A stretch of 64,000 nt of DNA from Alphaproteobacteria bacterium UBA1303. Its GTDB lineage: Bacteria; Pseudomonadota; Alphaproteobacteria; Micropepsales; Micropepsaceae. Below the pieces are notes generated by a model. That model ran no database searches. It worked only from the letters and a program-made list of their open reading frames with translations, and was not told where the DNA came from. The DNA lies in contig DBTZ01000047.1 of NCBI GenBank assembly GCA_002307315.1, forward strand, positions 62,001 to 126,000. Reading direction: 5' to 3'. Positions 16,105 through 24,576 of this stretch are shown here, piece by piece. Position numbers and translations under genes: made by a program. Positions within the stretch are counted from its first letter, which is position 1. Each line of letters opens with the position of its first letter.

Positions 16105-17086
16105 ATTGCTGCTGCTGCTGCTGCTGGTGATAGAGCCGCTCCGGCATCGATGGTGTCGGTTTAGGGGTAGCCATCGGCCTAGCAATGCGCAAGAAATCTT
16201 CGTGACGAATCGGCGCAGATGTCGGCTCGACCGAGACTGCGATCGCCAATTCGCTTTCCGCCACCCCTTTGAGGACGCCGCGCGCCGGTGGCACATCGGC
16301 ATAGTCGCGGCCCACCGCCGCGCGAATATGCCGTTCATCGGCTAGAACGTCATTGGTAGGGTCGAATCCGATCCAGCCAAGCGATGGCATATAGGCTTCC
16401 ACCCAGGCATGAGTGGCATCGGCACTTTGAGCACTGCGCTCGCGCTTACCGTCGCTTCTCGGACGGTGATAAAGATAACCCGAGACATATCGCGCCGGAA
16501 CGCCCCATTTGCGCACCACCGCTATCATAATGTGGGCGAAGTCCTGACAGACGCCGCGGCGAATTTCCAACGCGTGATCGATTAGCGAATGCACCTGGGT
16601 GACGCCCGGGACATATTCGAACGATTCATAAATCGTATGATTGAGGGCTTTAAGCGCGCTCAAAGGATCGCCCTTAGGCTGGTCTAAGCCATGTTCGGCC
16701 ATGAATGCCTTAAGCGCCGGCGAAAATTCGGTGTAGCGCGACGGCTCTATCAAATCGAAGTGATCGTCGTTCAGATTGTAGACGTTGTATCGGTCCCATT
16801 CGAGCGTATCGGCTGCTTCTGGCAACGGTTGGGTACGGAATATCTCCACCACCGCCTGAGCCTCGATGCGCAGTTCCTCGTGGGCGCGTAAGACATTGAA
16901 ATGATAGACCGCGTTGCCGGCATGATCGGTATAAGCATAGAGTTGAGCGCGCGGATTGGTGCTGATCTGGAACGAACGCAAGGACTGAGGTCCTTCCGAA
17001 CGCGGCTGCATGCGCAGTTCCATCACGCTCTCGCGCACCGGCGAGGAATAGCGAAAACGCGTTACGTGTCTGATCGAATAGAACAT
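16103..17086 (-). CDS. Transglutaminase-like cysteine protease with poly-Gln tail
   Basis: This 327-residue protein has an N-terminal beta domain (MFYSIRHVTRFRYSSPV, typical of this family) and a transglutaminase core: RRGVCQDFAHIMIAVVRKWGVPARYVSGYL with the catalytic Cys, THAWVEAYMPSLGWIGFDPTN with the His and Asp. Proteins of this kind accompany alpha-E and circularly permuted ATP-grasp proteins, and the set has been proposed to make and process peptide tags. The ATG overlaps the stop of the alpha-E gene by one base (TAATG), so translation is coupled. The C-terminus ends in a run of seven Gln encoded by a CAG-type repeat, which can vary in length by slippage. Confidence 0.88.
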   Translation of the reverse strand: MFYSIRHVTRFRYSSPVRESVMELRMQPRSEGPQSLRSFQISTNPRAQLYAYTDHAGNAVYHFNVLRAHEELRIEAQAVVEIFRTQPLPEAADTLEWDRYNVYNLNDDHFDLIEPSRYTEFSPALKAFMAEHGLDQPKGDPLSALKALNHTIYESFEYVPGVTQVHSLIDHALEIRRGVCQDFAHIMIAVVRKWGVPARYVSGYLYHRPRSDGKRERSAQSADATHAWVEAYMPSLGWIGFDPTNDVLADERHIRAAVGRDYADVPPARGVLKGVAESELAIAVSVEPTSAPIRHEDFLRIARPMATPKPTPSMPERLYHQQQQQQQ

Positions 17087-18036
17087 TAGAGAACGGTCTC
17101 CGCCCCGTAGGCGATATACGACGCGTAAACTGCCTCGTGAATGTCTTCGCATTGGTTGGTAATATCGGCGAGGAAGGCGGACAAAGAACCGCCTATCAAC
17201 TCGTCGATCTGAGTGAAATCGACCATCGCCTTCAGACGACCGGCCAGCCGTTCGACTTTTTCGCGGCGCGACGGCGGCGCCCCCGGCGCAACTTGCGTCA
17301 ACGCCTCGCATACCCGGTCCACCGCATAGCGTACCGAATGGGGAAAGCCGAAATCAAACAGCAGAAACTGGGCGATTTTTTCCGGCTCGATGATGGCAGT
17401 GTATTCCTTGCAATAAGGTTCGAAGGCATTGCAATACTTCAAAAGCACGATCCAGTCGAAATAGCTCGGCTCCGCCTTCACCAACGCGCGGGCGGTGCCG
17501 AAGTGCAAATCGAGCAGCCGTACGACCAACTGGGCGCGTTCGATGTTGCGGCCGATTTCGAGGAAGTACCAGCCTTCGCGATGGTTTAGAGTGGAGTCGG
17601 TGACGCCGCCCAGGGTATAAATTTCTTCCAACGCTTCGCGGAACAACCGCGCAGGCTGTTGCGACCAGATTCCCTCGGCGGTCACCGGCGACAGCCGCAA
17701 ATACAGCCGATTTAGATATTCCCACACTTCGTTGGAAAGTTGCTCGCGCACTTGGCGAGCGTTGTCGCGAGCGAAGGCCAGCGAAGAAACCAACGAAGAC
17801 GGATTGTAGTGATCGAAGGCGAGACGGCGGGTGACCGCGAAACCATCGGGTTTTTCGGCAAGAAAATCTTCGGACGACAGCGACGCGGCGACACGCAACC
17901 AGGAATTTTCCGATTCTTCGCGGGTCTGTTCGACCGTCGATTCCAGCTTAACCGCTAAAAGTCGCGCCGTGTGTTCGGCGCGTTCGAGATAGCGACTCAT
18001 CCAATACAAGCTATCGGCGACCCGGCTCAGCATCAT
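17086..18036 (-). CDS. Alpha-E domain protein (DUF403)
   Basis: This 316-residue, mainly helical protein begins MLSRVADSLYWMSRYLERAEHTARLL, the signature of alpha-E proteins, and contains HREGWYFLEIGRNIERAQ, the second conserved block. It lies 61 bp after the ATP-grasp gene and overlaps the transglutaminase start. The three proteins recur together in many bacteria; alpha-E is thought to be the scaffold or partner of the ATP-grasp peptide ligase. The length is typical. Confidence 0.92.
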   Translation of the reverse strand: MMLSRVADSLYWMSRYLERAEHTARLLAVKLESTVEQTREESENSWLRVAASLSSEDFLAEKPDGFAVTRRLAFDHYNPSSLVSSLAFARDNARQVREQLSNEVWEYLNRLYLRLSPVTAEGIWSQQPARLFREALEEIYTLGGVTDSTLNHREGWYFLEIGRNIERAQLVVRLLDLHFGTARALVKAEPSYFDWIVLLKYCNAFEPYCKEYTAIIEPEKIAQFLLFDFGFPHSVRYAVDRVCEALTQVAPGAPPSRREKVERLAGRLKAMVDFTQIDELIGGSLSAFLADITNQCEDIHEAVYASYIAYGAETVL

Positions 18037-18097
18037 AGCTGCGGCACCTTCTTAGGATGCATGACCATATCGCAAAACCGCTGCGCTCCATTGCCGA

Positions 18098-19606
18098 TCA
18101 TGCGCCGTCTCCGATCACCCAGGTGTCCTTGGAGCCGCCGCCCTGACTCGAATTGACCACCAACGAACCGCGCTTCAGCGCTACGCGGGTGAAAGCGCCC
18201 GGTACGAGACGGGTTTCTTCGCCATGCAGAATGAACGGCCTCAAATCGATGTGACGCGCTTCGATGCCGCCCTCGACGAAGGTTGGGGCCGTCGAAAGCT
18301 GAATGGTCGGCTGGGCGATGTAGTTTTCCGGATCGGCTTTGATCTTTTCGGCAAAATTCTCGCGCTGCGCTTTTGTGGCATGGGGGCCGACCAGCATACC
18401 GTAACCGCCCGACTCGCCCACCGCCTTGACCACCAGCGTGTCGAGATTTGCCAGAACGTGCGAAAGCGAATTCTTCTCGCGACAACGGAAAGTGTCGATC
18501 TGATCGAGAATCGGCTCCTCCGACAGATAATAGCGGATCAACCGAGGTACATAGGTGTAGATCGCCTTGTCGTCGGCAACGCCCGTGCCTAGCGCGTTGG
18601 CGATCACCACATTGCCGGCGCGATAGGCGTTGAACAAACCGGGCACGCCGAGCGCCGAGTCTCCGCGGAAAATCAAAGGATCGATGAAATCGTCGTCGAT
18701 GCGCCGATAAATTACGTCGATGCGTTTCAGGCCAGAAGTGGTACGGGCATAGACCACGTTGTCGTTGACCAGAAGGTCGCGTCCTTCGACTAGCTCCACC
18801 CCCATCTGACGGGCGAGGAAGGCGTGCTCGAAGAAAGCCGAGTTGAATATGCCGGGGGTCAGGACCGCTATCGAGGCATCCTCGTGGAACGGCACCAGCG
18901 AACGCAAAGTGGCAAGCAGTTCGCGTGGGTATTGGTCGATCGGACGCACCCGCATCGCCTGAAACAGATCGGGAAAGGCGCGGCGGACCACGTCGCGACC
19001 CGTCAGCATATAGGAGACACCCGACGGCACCCGCAAATTGTCTTCGAGCACCGCAAAGCGGCCGTTCTCGCAGCGGATCAAATCGGTGCCGCAGACGTTG
19101 ACGTAGGCGTCGTGGGGCACGCTCAAGCCCCGCATCTCGCGCCGATAATGCTTGGAGCCGTAGATCATGCTGCGCGGGATCAACCCGTCCTTCAGCACCC
19201 GGCCGTCGTTGTAGATGTCCTTCAGGAATAAATTGAGCGCATGGATGCGCTGCTTAAGTCCTTTTTCGATGTGCGCCCATTCGTCGGCGGTAATCAGCCG
19301 GGGGATCAGATCGGTGGGAATGATCCGTTCGGTCGCCTGCTTGTCGCTGTAGACGGTGAAAGTGATGCCCTGATGCAGAAACGACAACTCACAGGCCTGC
19401 TGGCGGCGATAGAGCTCTTCGGGCGGCAGCGCTGCCAAAGCGGTATGCAGCGTCCGATAATGCGCCCGCACCGTGCCGTCCGGACTGAACATCTCGTCGT
19501 ATGCCGAACTTAATGCATATTTTGTAAACGGCGCATCCAGGCCAGGGCGGGCGGCTTTCGCGGCTGCCACTGTCATATCGGGCGAAGAAAAAGCGTCTCT
19601 ATGCAT
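18098..19606 (-). CDS. Circularly permuted ATP-grasp type 2 protein
   Basis: This product of about 502 residues matches the DUF404/DUF407 family: YDEMFSPDGTVRAHYRTL near the N-terminus, GSKHYRREMRGLSVP, VLEDNLRVPSGVSYML, and the lysine/glycine-containing VVKAVGESGGYGMLVGP nucleotide loop. The C-terminus (RHIDLRPFILHGEE...LVPGAFTRVAL...SQGGGSKDTWV) is also typical. It is predicted to join amino acids or peptides with ATP. I chose the ATG at 19606; neither it nor the ATG at 19576 has a good ribosome site. It begins 46 bp after hemD, with a small AGCCT/AGGCT hairpin between, so it may be partly co-transcribed with hemCD. Confidence 0.9.
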   Translation of the reverse strand: MHRDAFSSPDMTVAAAKAARPGLDAPFTKYALSSAYDEMFSPDGTVRAHYRTLHTALAALPPEELYRRQQACELSFLHQGITFTVYSDKQATERIIPTDLIPRLITADEWAHIEKGLKQRIHALNLFLKDIYNDGRVLKDGLIPRSMIYGSKHYRREMRGLSVPHDAYVNVCGTDLIRCENGRFAVLEDNLRVPSGVSYMLTGRDVVRRAFPDLFQAMRVRPIDQYPRELLATLRSLVPFHEDASIAVLTPGIFNSAFFEHAFLARQMGVELVEGRDLLVNDNVVYARTTSGLKRIDVIYRRIDDDFIDPLIFRGDSALGVPGLFNAYRAGNVVIANALGTGVADDKAIYTYVPRLIRYYLSEEPILDQIDTFRCREKNSLSHVLANLDTLVVKAVGESGGYGMLVGPHATKAQRENFAEKIKADPENYIAQPTIQLSTAPTFVEGGIEARHIDLRPFILHGEETRLVPGAFTRVALKRGSLVVNSSQGGGSKDTWVIGDGA

Positions 19607-19652
19607 GTAGGAAATTGAAAGCCTAGAAAACAGGCTCGTCAAGTCCGTGTTT

Positions 19653-20363
19653 TTATTGCGCTTTTATATCTGATGGCAAAATAGGCAGCATGTTTAGCAA
19701 TGCGGCACGGTTTGGCCGGTGGGCGATGTAAAAATGGGCGAAACGAAGCCGGCTCAAAAAATTTGCCGTAGCCGCGCTGATGCAATAGGCGTCAAGGCCC
19801 ACACAAAATCCATCTAGTCCATCGCGTAGCGCTAAAGCGCAAAACACCGCCGCTCCGCGAGGAGAAAAGAAAAAAGAACCGGAAAGCGTTCCTGCGCGCA
19901 ACGCCCGGCACGCCTCCTCCGGCAACTGCGCCGCCGCCTCCATGTCGTAAAGCGGGATGCGGCAAACGTCGTAGCCTTCGACCGGCACATCGTACCCATC
20001 CATACCCGCGGCGTGCAGCAACCGGCTGCCGGGTGGAATGCCTCGGGCAATCAAGGCCGCCAGATCGCGGCGATCGCCGTCGGCGCCACGCACCAAGGTA
20101 AAGCCGGCGGCACGCGCCGCACCCGCGGTTTGCGGACCGACGGCAAAAACCGGCAGATCGCGCACCGCGCAGCGTTGCGCCAATGCGGCGACACCGTTGG
20201 CGGACGTGAAGACAATTGCCGAAAACCCATCCAGATCGAGCGGAGCGCCGCAAATAAACCGTACGCGGAACAGCGGCGCGATCACCGCCTCATGCCCCCG
20301 TTCCCGCAAGGCTTCGGCAAATGCCGCCGCCGTATCGGGCGCTCGGGTGACGAGGAACCTCAT
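19653..20363 (-). CDS. hemD: Uroporphyrinogen-III synthase
   Basis: This 236-residue protein has the weakly conserved HemD pattern: MRFLVTRAPDTAAAFAEALRERG at the start, IVFTSANGVAAL in the middle, FAVGPQTAGAARAAGF, and SFFFSPRGAAVF. It cyclises hydroxymethylbilane to uroporphyrinogen III in haem synthesis, with D-ring inversion. The ATG overlaps the hemC stop by 4 bp (ATGA), the usual hemCD arrangement. Longer in-frame extension upstream is only the overlap with hemC and is not used. Confidence 0.88.
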   Translation of the reverse strand: MRFLVTRAPDTAAAFAEALRERGHEAVIAPLFRVRFICGAPLDLDGFSAIVFTSANGVAALAQRCAVRDLPVFAVGPQTAGAARAAGFTLVRGADGDRRDLAALIARGIPPGSRLLHAAGMDGYDVPVEGYDVCRIPLYDMEAAAQLPEEACRALRAGTLSGSFFFSPRGAAVFCALALRDGLDGFCVGLDAYCISAATANFLSRLRFAHFYIAHRPNRAALLNMLPILPSDIKAQ

Positions 20364-21283
20364 GGCCCAAGCCACGGCAGCACCCGAGGCCGCAGATCCC
20401 GGCCCGCCTGAATCCCGCGCTCCTCCGCGACGACCAAGCTCGCTCGATATTCGCCGAGCGGCAAATCGAACGAAACCTCGATTTGATCGCCGCCGTCGGG
20501 GGCAATGACTTCGCCACGGAAGCGAATGCGGCCGTCTTCGATCCGTGCCAGGCCCGCCACCGGCGAATGGCACGACCCGCCCAAGCCGCGCTGGAATCCT
20601 CGTTCGCAGGCGATGCACAGCGCGGAAGCCTCGTCGTTGAGCCTTTCGAGCGTTTCGTTGACGGGCGTGTCGTCGGCGCGGGTTTCGATACCGATCGCCC
20701 CTTGCGCCAGCGCCGGCAGCCATGAATCGAGCAGAACCGATATCCGCCCCGCCTTGCCCAGACGGGTCAGCCCGGCCGAGGCCAGCATGACCGCATCAAA
20801 GTCGCCGCGATCGAGACGGATCAGCCTGGAGTCGACATTGCCGCGCAGAGCCAGAACCTCCGTCTCGGGCCAGGCGCGCCGCGCTTGCGCGATGCGGCGA
20901 ACCGATCCGGTGCCGATCCGGCTTAAAATGCCGTCGAACGTTTTTCCCTCCGGCAAAACCAATGCATCGAAAGGGATTTCGCGCGGCAACACCGCCGACA
21001 AGGTCAATCCTTCCGGCAATTCGGCCGGCAAATCCTTTAAGGAATGTACGGCAAAATCGATTTCACCCTGAAGCAGTGCTTCTTCGATCTCCTTAGCGAA
21101 CAGCGCCTTGCCGCCGATGGCGGCCAACGGCTTGTCCCGCACCGTATCGCCGGTGGTCTTGACGGTGACGATCCGGCACATCCTTCCGCATGTGGCATAA
21201 AGCGCGCGTGCGGCAATTTCGGCTTGCAACAGCGCCAATTTCGAGCCGCGGGTGCCCAGGCGAAGAGAAAAAGAATCGATCAT
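20360..21283 (-). CDS. hemC: Hydroxymethylbilane synthase (porphobilinogen deaminase)
   Basis: This 307-residue protein begins with LRLGTRGSKLALLQA and contains FAVHSLKDLP, LPREIPFDALV, RGNVDSRL and ALAQGAIGIE, all HemC signatures. GGSCHSPVAG holds the Cys that carries the dipyrromethane cofactor. It polymerises four porphobilinogens to hydroxymethylbilane in the cytosol. The length is typical and the start at 21283 gives the standard N-terminus. The upstream region, toward xthA, is occupied by a repeat element. Confidence 0.96.
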   Translation of the reverse strand: MIDSFSLRLGTRGSKLALLQAEIAARALYATCGRMCRIVTVKTTGDTVRDKPLAAIGGKALFAKEIEEALLQGEIDFAVHSLKDLPAELPEGLTLSAVLPREIPFDALVLPEGKTFDGILSRIGTGSVRRIAQARRAWPETEVLALRGNVDSRLIRLDRGDFDAVMLASAGLTRLGKAGRISVLLDSWLPALAQGAIGIETRADDTPVNETLERLNDEASALCIACERGFQRGLGGSCHSPVAGLARIEDGRIRFRGEVIAPDGGDQIEVSFDLPLGEYRASLVVAEERGIQAGRDLRPRVLPWLGP

Positions 21284-21324
21284 GTTTCTGCCGTCTTGGG
21301 CTTTGCCGTCGCGCGGGTTTGCCC

Positions 21325-21501
21325 TAGAGCATTTCATCCTTTCACGAAATCGCAGAAATGCTCTAGTGTCGTTTCGGCTTCGACGTTCGTTACCCGTGCC
21401 GATATGGAGAATAAAACGAACTTCGAAACCACGACACTAGTCTTTTGCTTTGTCGCGCTTCTTATCCGAAAACCGGTTTCCACTTTTCGGGAAGCGCTCT
21501 A
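21325..21501. repeat. Alphaproteobacterial palindromic intergenic repeat (RIME-like), copy 1
   Basis: It is bounded by TAGAGC and GCTCTA. The first module is an 11-bp inverted repeat, TAGAGCATTTC...GAAATGCTCTA. The last contains TTATCCGAAAACCGGTTTCC, ACTTTTCGGGAAGCGCTCTA, the familiar end of RIME/Bru-RS-type repeats known from Rhizobiales. A 78-bp insert splits it. A second copy is at 41565-41691. Confidence 0.8.
21363..21440. mobile_element. 78-bp MITE-like insert inside the repeat
   Basis: The ends CTAGTGTCGT and ACGACACTAG form a perfect 10-bp inverted repeat, and a second inverted match (CGTTCGTT / AACGAACTTCG) lies inside. CTAG at both ends could be a target duplication. The copy at 41565 lacks this segment at the same place, so it looks like an insertion. 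Confidence 0.55.
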
Positions 21502-21513
21502 TATACCAACGCT

Positions 21514-22308
21514 ATGAAAATCGCCACCTGGAACATCAATTCGGTCCGGCTGCGCTTACCCCTGGCGTTGAAATTCCTTAAAGAATTCGCCCCGGACGCA
21601 CTGTGTTTGCAGGAAATCAAAGCCACCGCCGAGCAGTTTCCCACCCAGGCCTTCGCCGAGGCAGGATACATCCATCAGGCGGTAAACGGCCAGAAGGCCT
21701 ATAACGGGGTCGCCATTTTATCGCGCCTGCCGTTCGTCAAAACGGAAATCGGCGATTTCTGCCGCGAGGGGCACGCCCGGCATATTACGGCCACCTTCGA
21801 GAACGACGTAACCTTGCATAATTTCTATGTTCCCGCCGGCGGCGACGTGCCGGACGCCGGACAAAATGCGAAATTCGATCACAAGCTGCATTTCCTCAAA
21901 GCGATGATCCGCCATTTTGAACGGCAGAAGAACAGACCCAGCGTCAAAACCGTGCTGGTTGGCGATTTCAACGTCGCGCCTCTGGAAAACGACGTATGGA
22001 ACCACAAGCAGCTTCTGGATGTCGTCAGCCATACTCCGGCCGAAACCCGCCTGTTAGGCGAACTGCTGGCCGCCGTTCAGGCTTGCGACGTCACCCGTCA
22101 TTTTATACCGCCCAGTCAGAAGATCTATTCCTGGTGGAGCTATCGTGCCGCCGATTGGACGGCATCCGACCGCGGCCGCAGGCTGGATCACATCTGGGTT
22201 TCGCCAGCCTTAAAGGACGGCCTCGTTTCCCAAGCCATCGTCAAAAAAATGCGCGGCTGGCAAAAGGCGTCGGATCATGTACCGGTAATCGCAGAGTTTA
22301 AGCCATGA
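21514..22308 (+). CDS. xthA: Exodeoxyribonuclease III (AP endonuclease family)
   Basis: This 264-residue protein has all exo III blocks: MKIATWNINSVRLRL, DALCLQEIKATAEQFP with the metal-binding Glu, YNGVAILSR, VLVGDFNVAP with catalytic Asp and Asn, RLDHIWVSP, and SDHVPVIAEF with the catalytic Asp-His. It cuts DNA at abasic sites and trims 3' ends in base-excision repair. The ATG lies only 12 bases after the repeat element and has no clear Shine-Dalgarno, so the repeat forms its leader. The next gene overlaps its stop by 4 bp. Confidence 0.95.
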   Translation: MKIATWNINSVRLRLPLALKFLKEFAPDALCLQEIKATAEQFPTQAFAEAGYIHQAVNGQKAYNGVAILSRLPFVKTEIGDFCREGHARHITATFENDVTLHNFYVPAGGDVPDAGQNAKFDHKLHFLKAMIRHFERQKNRPSVKTVLVGDFNVAPLENDVWNHKQLLDVVSHTPAETRLLGELLAAVQACDVTRHFIPPSQKIYSWWSYRAADWTASDRGRRLDHIWVSPALKDGLVSQAIVKKMRGWQKASDHVPVIAEFKP

Positions 22309-22889
22309 AAATCGCCTTGATTCGCCACGGCCGGACCGAATGGAATGCCCAGCATCGCGTGCAGGGCCGAATCGAAACCCATTTGAGCGCAGAAGGCCGC
22401 GCCGAAATGGAACGTTTGCGTCCGCCGCCGGAGTTCGTGCATGTCCGCGCCTATTGCAGCCCGCAAACGAGAGCACGAGAAACCGCCGCCCTGCTCGGAC
22501 TTGCCGATCCCATCCTCGACGAACGCCTACGCGAGCAGAACTGGGGTTCGTGGGAAGGACTGACTAAAGCCGATATGATCGCACGCGACGGCGAGGATTG
22601 CTTCGTGCGCGCCGGGTTCGGCATGGATTTTCGTCCGCCCGGCGGCGAAGCCACCCGCGAGCTGGCCGCGCGGGTGAAGGATTTTCTGTTCGATGCCGCC
22701 CATTCCTCCGGCGATGCCGTGGCGGTGGCGCATATGGGGGTGTTGCGTACGGCGTTCGCGCTGGCTACCGGCTGGGACATGTTTTCCACTATGCCTGCCG
22801 ACCTCGATCTCAAGGCGGCGTTGATATTACGTATTGAAGCAGACACCGTGGCGGTGGCGCAATTGAACGCACCACTGGGACGGCGCTGA
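22305..22889 (+). CDS. Histidine phosphatase family protein
   Basis: This 194-residue protein begins MKIALIRHGRTEWNAQHRVQG; the RHG motif carries the His that forms the phospho-enzyme. YCSPQTRARETA, RLREQNWGSWEGL and AVAHMGVLRT supply the remaining active-site Arg, Glu and His. The family includes alpha-ribazole phosphatase and phosphoglycerate mutase-like enzymes; the substrate cannot be told from sequence. It overlaps the exonuclease stop by 4 bp (ATGA), so the two are co-translated. Confidence 0.88.
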   Translation: MKIALIRHGRTEWNAQHRVQGRIETHLSAEGRAEMERLRPPPEFVHVRAYCSPQTRARETAALLGLADPILDERLREQNWGSWEGLTKADMIARDGEDCFVRAGFGMDFRPPGGEATRELAARVKDFLFDAAHSSGDAVAVAHMGVLRTAFALATGWDMFSTMPADLDLKAALILRIEADTVAVAQLNAPLGRR

Positions 22890-22892
22890 CCC

Positions 22893-23789
22893 TCACTGCC
22901 AGAACGGTTTCTGCTTCTTCAATTTTTTCCATTCGCGCCGCATCCGGCGCAAGAGTTCGTCGGTATGTGCCTGCTGAAATGCCGCAATGCGCTCAGGCAC
23001 GGGGCCTCGGCGGCGGCGGCAGTAGCCGACGACCGACGCCGCATCGTTAAGCGCGCCGAGACCGTCTTGCAGGCGGCGCAGCCGCTCGATGTAGCGCCGA
23101 GGCTTTTTCTTCCGGTACAGCGATGAGAATATTTCCGCCGCATAGCGCATATTTTTCAGCGCAATGCGCAAACGGTGACGTTTCCCGGCTTCGAGCGAGG
23201 AAAAATGCCGGCCGCGGCGTCGCGCGGTTTCGAGCAAGCCGTCGAGTGCGGCCTCGGCAAACCGTTTTGCCGGCAAGGTACGGAGCGTCATGCCGTGCCG
23301 TTGCCCGGCGGCAAGAGCAAGATCCTCGATCAGCGCGGCAAATTCGTCGCCGGAAACCGCCGCGACCGCCCGATCCCAGGCGGCATCTCTCATCGGCGTT
23401 GCCCGCTTGCGTAAGCGTTCGACGGCGGAACGGCCGATCGCCTCGGCCATCGGTTCTAGGGTCACCGCCATCAGGACGTCGAGATCGCGCGCCGGCGACA
23501 GGACGGTGGCAAGCGCTTTGACGCGGGGATACAAGTCGACGAACGCCGGCGCGGCGAACAGTTTCATCGCCGTCAACAACCGGCGCAAACCCACTCGCAT
23601 CTGGTGCAATCCTTCGCCGTCGCGGAAATCGGATACGATGCGCGCGTTGGCGGTAACTTGGGCGATGCATTCGATCATCACCAGACGAAACGCCTCGTCG
23701 GTGGAAGTTCGACGATGCACGGCAATAGGCTTCGACTTGACCGCCGTCGTATTTATGGGCCGAAACCGCAGAACCGGTAAATCAGACAT
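22893..23789 (-). CDS. CHAD domain protein
   Basis: This 298-residue, Arg- and Lys-rich helical protein has the CHAD signature: [29 protein letters not shown], and [19 protein letters not shown] with conserved His/Arg/Lys residues that can bind polyphosphate. CHAD proteins bind inorganic polyphosphate granules; some sit beside CYTH phosphatases, but none is seen here. The ATG lies within the last codons of hisF (8-bp overlap), so it is translated from the leuS-lptE-holA-hisF unit. It converges with the phosphatase gene, with 3 bp between stops. Confidence 0.9.
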   Translation of the reverse strand: MSDLPVLRFRPINTTAVKSKPIAVHRRTSTDEAFRLVMIECIAQVTANARIVSDFRDGEGLHQMRVGLRRLLTAMKLFAAPAFVDLYPRVKALATVLSPARDLDVLMAVTLEPMAEAIGRSAVERLRKRATPMRDAAWDRAVAAVSGDEFAALIEDLALAAGQRHGMTLRTLPAKRFAEAALDGLLETARRRGRHFSSLEAGKRHRLRIALKNMRYAAEIFSSLYRKKKPRRYIERLRRLQDGLGALNDAASVVGYCRRRRGPVPERIAAFQQAHTDELLRRMRREWKKLKKQKPFWQ

Positions 23790-24543
23790 AGCGGACCAGC
23801 AGACCGGCCTCCGCCAAGACGCGCTTGGCGTCGGCGATCGACGCCTCGCCGAAATGGAAGATCGAGGCGGCCAGCACCGCCGAGGCGCCGCCGTCCCGCA
23901 CGCCCTCGACCAGATGGACGAGATTGCCGACGCCGCCCGAGGCGATCACCGGCACCGGCACGGCGTCGACGATCGCCCGGGTCAGGGGAATATCGTAGCC
24001 GACACGCGTGCCGTCGCGATCCATCGAGGTAAGCAGAATTTCGCCAGCCCCCAAATTCACCAGCTTGACCGCGTGTTCGACCGCGTCGAGGCCCGTGGGC
24101 GTTCTGCCGCCGTGGGTGAAGATTTCGAATTTCTCGGGTGCGACTTGCTTGGCGTCGATCGCCGCGACGATGCACTGACTGCCGAATTTTTCGGCCCCCT
24201 CGCGAACGATTTCGGGGCGGCGCACCGCTTCGGTGTTGATCGAAACCTTGTCGGCGCCGGCCAGCAACAATGCACGGATATCTTCGAGGGTTCGTACACC
24301 GCCGCCGACGGTGAGCGGCATAAAACAAACGTCGGCGGTGCGCCGTACCACATCGAGCAGAATGTTGCGTTTCTCGTTGGAGGCGGTGATATCGAGAAAA
24401 CACAGCTCGTCGGCGCCCATGCGGTCGTAGAGCATCGCCTGTTCGACCGGATCGCCGGCGTCGCGAAGCCCGACGAAATTGACGCCCTTGACCACCCGGC
24501 CGTCCTTGACGTCGAGACAGGGAATGACGCGTACCTTCAACAT
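23782..24543 (-). CDS. hisF: Imidazole glycerol phosphate synthase, cyclase subunit
   Basis: This 253-residue TIM barrel begins [20 protein letters not shown] with the first catalytic Asp, and has VAAIDAKQ with the second. [11 protein letters not shown] and ASGGVGNL are the phosphate-binding loops. HisF uses ammonia from HisH to form imidazole glycerol phosphate and AICAR in histidine synthesis. No hisH or hisA is nearby in the window. It follows holA by 33 bp. Confidence 0.97.
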   Translation of the reverse strand: MLKVRVIPCLDVKDGRVVKGVNFVGLRDAGDPVEQAMLYDRMGADELCFLDITASNEKRNILLDVVRRTADVCFMPLTVGGGVRTLEDIRALLLAGADKVSINTEAVRRPEIVREGAEKFGSQCIVAAIDAKQVAPEKFEIFTHGGRTPTGLDAVEHAVKLVNLGAGEILLTSMDRDGTRVGYDIPLTRAIVDAVPVPVIASGGVGNLVHLVEGVRDGGASAVLAASIFHFGEASIADAKRVLAEAGLLVRYV

Positions 24544-24576
24544 GGACCAGTATCTCCCGTTCGTCGGGTTATAGCT

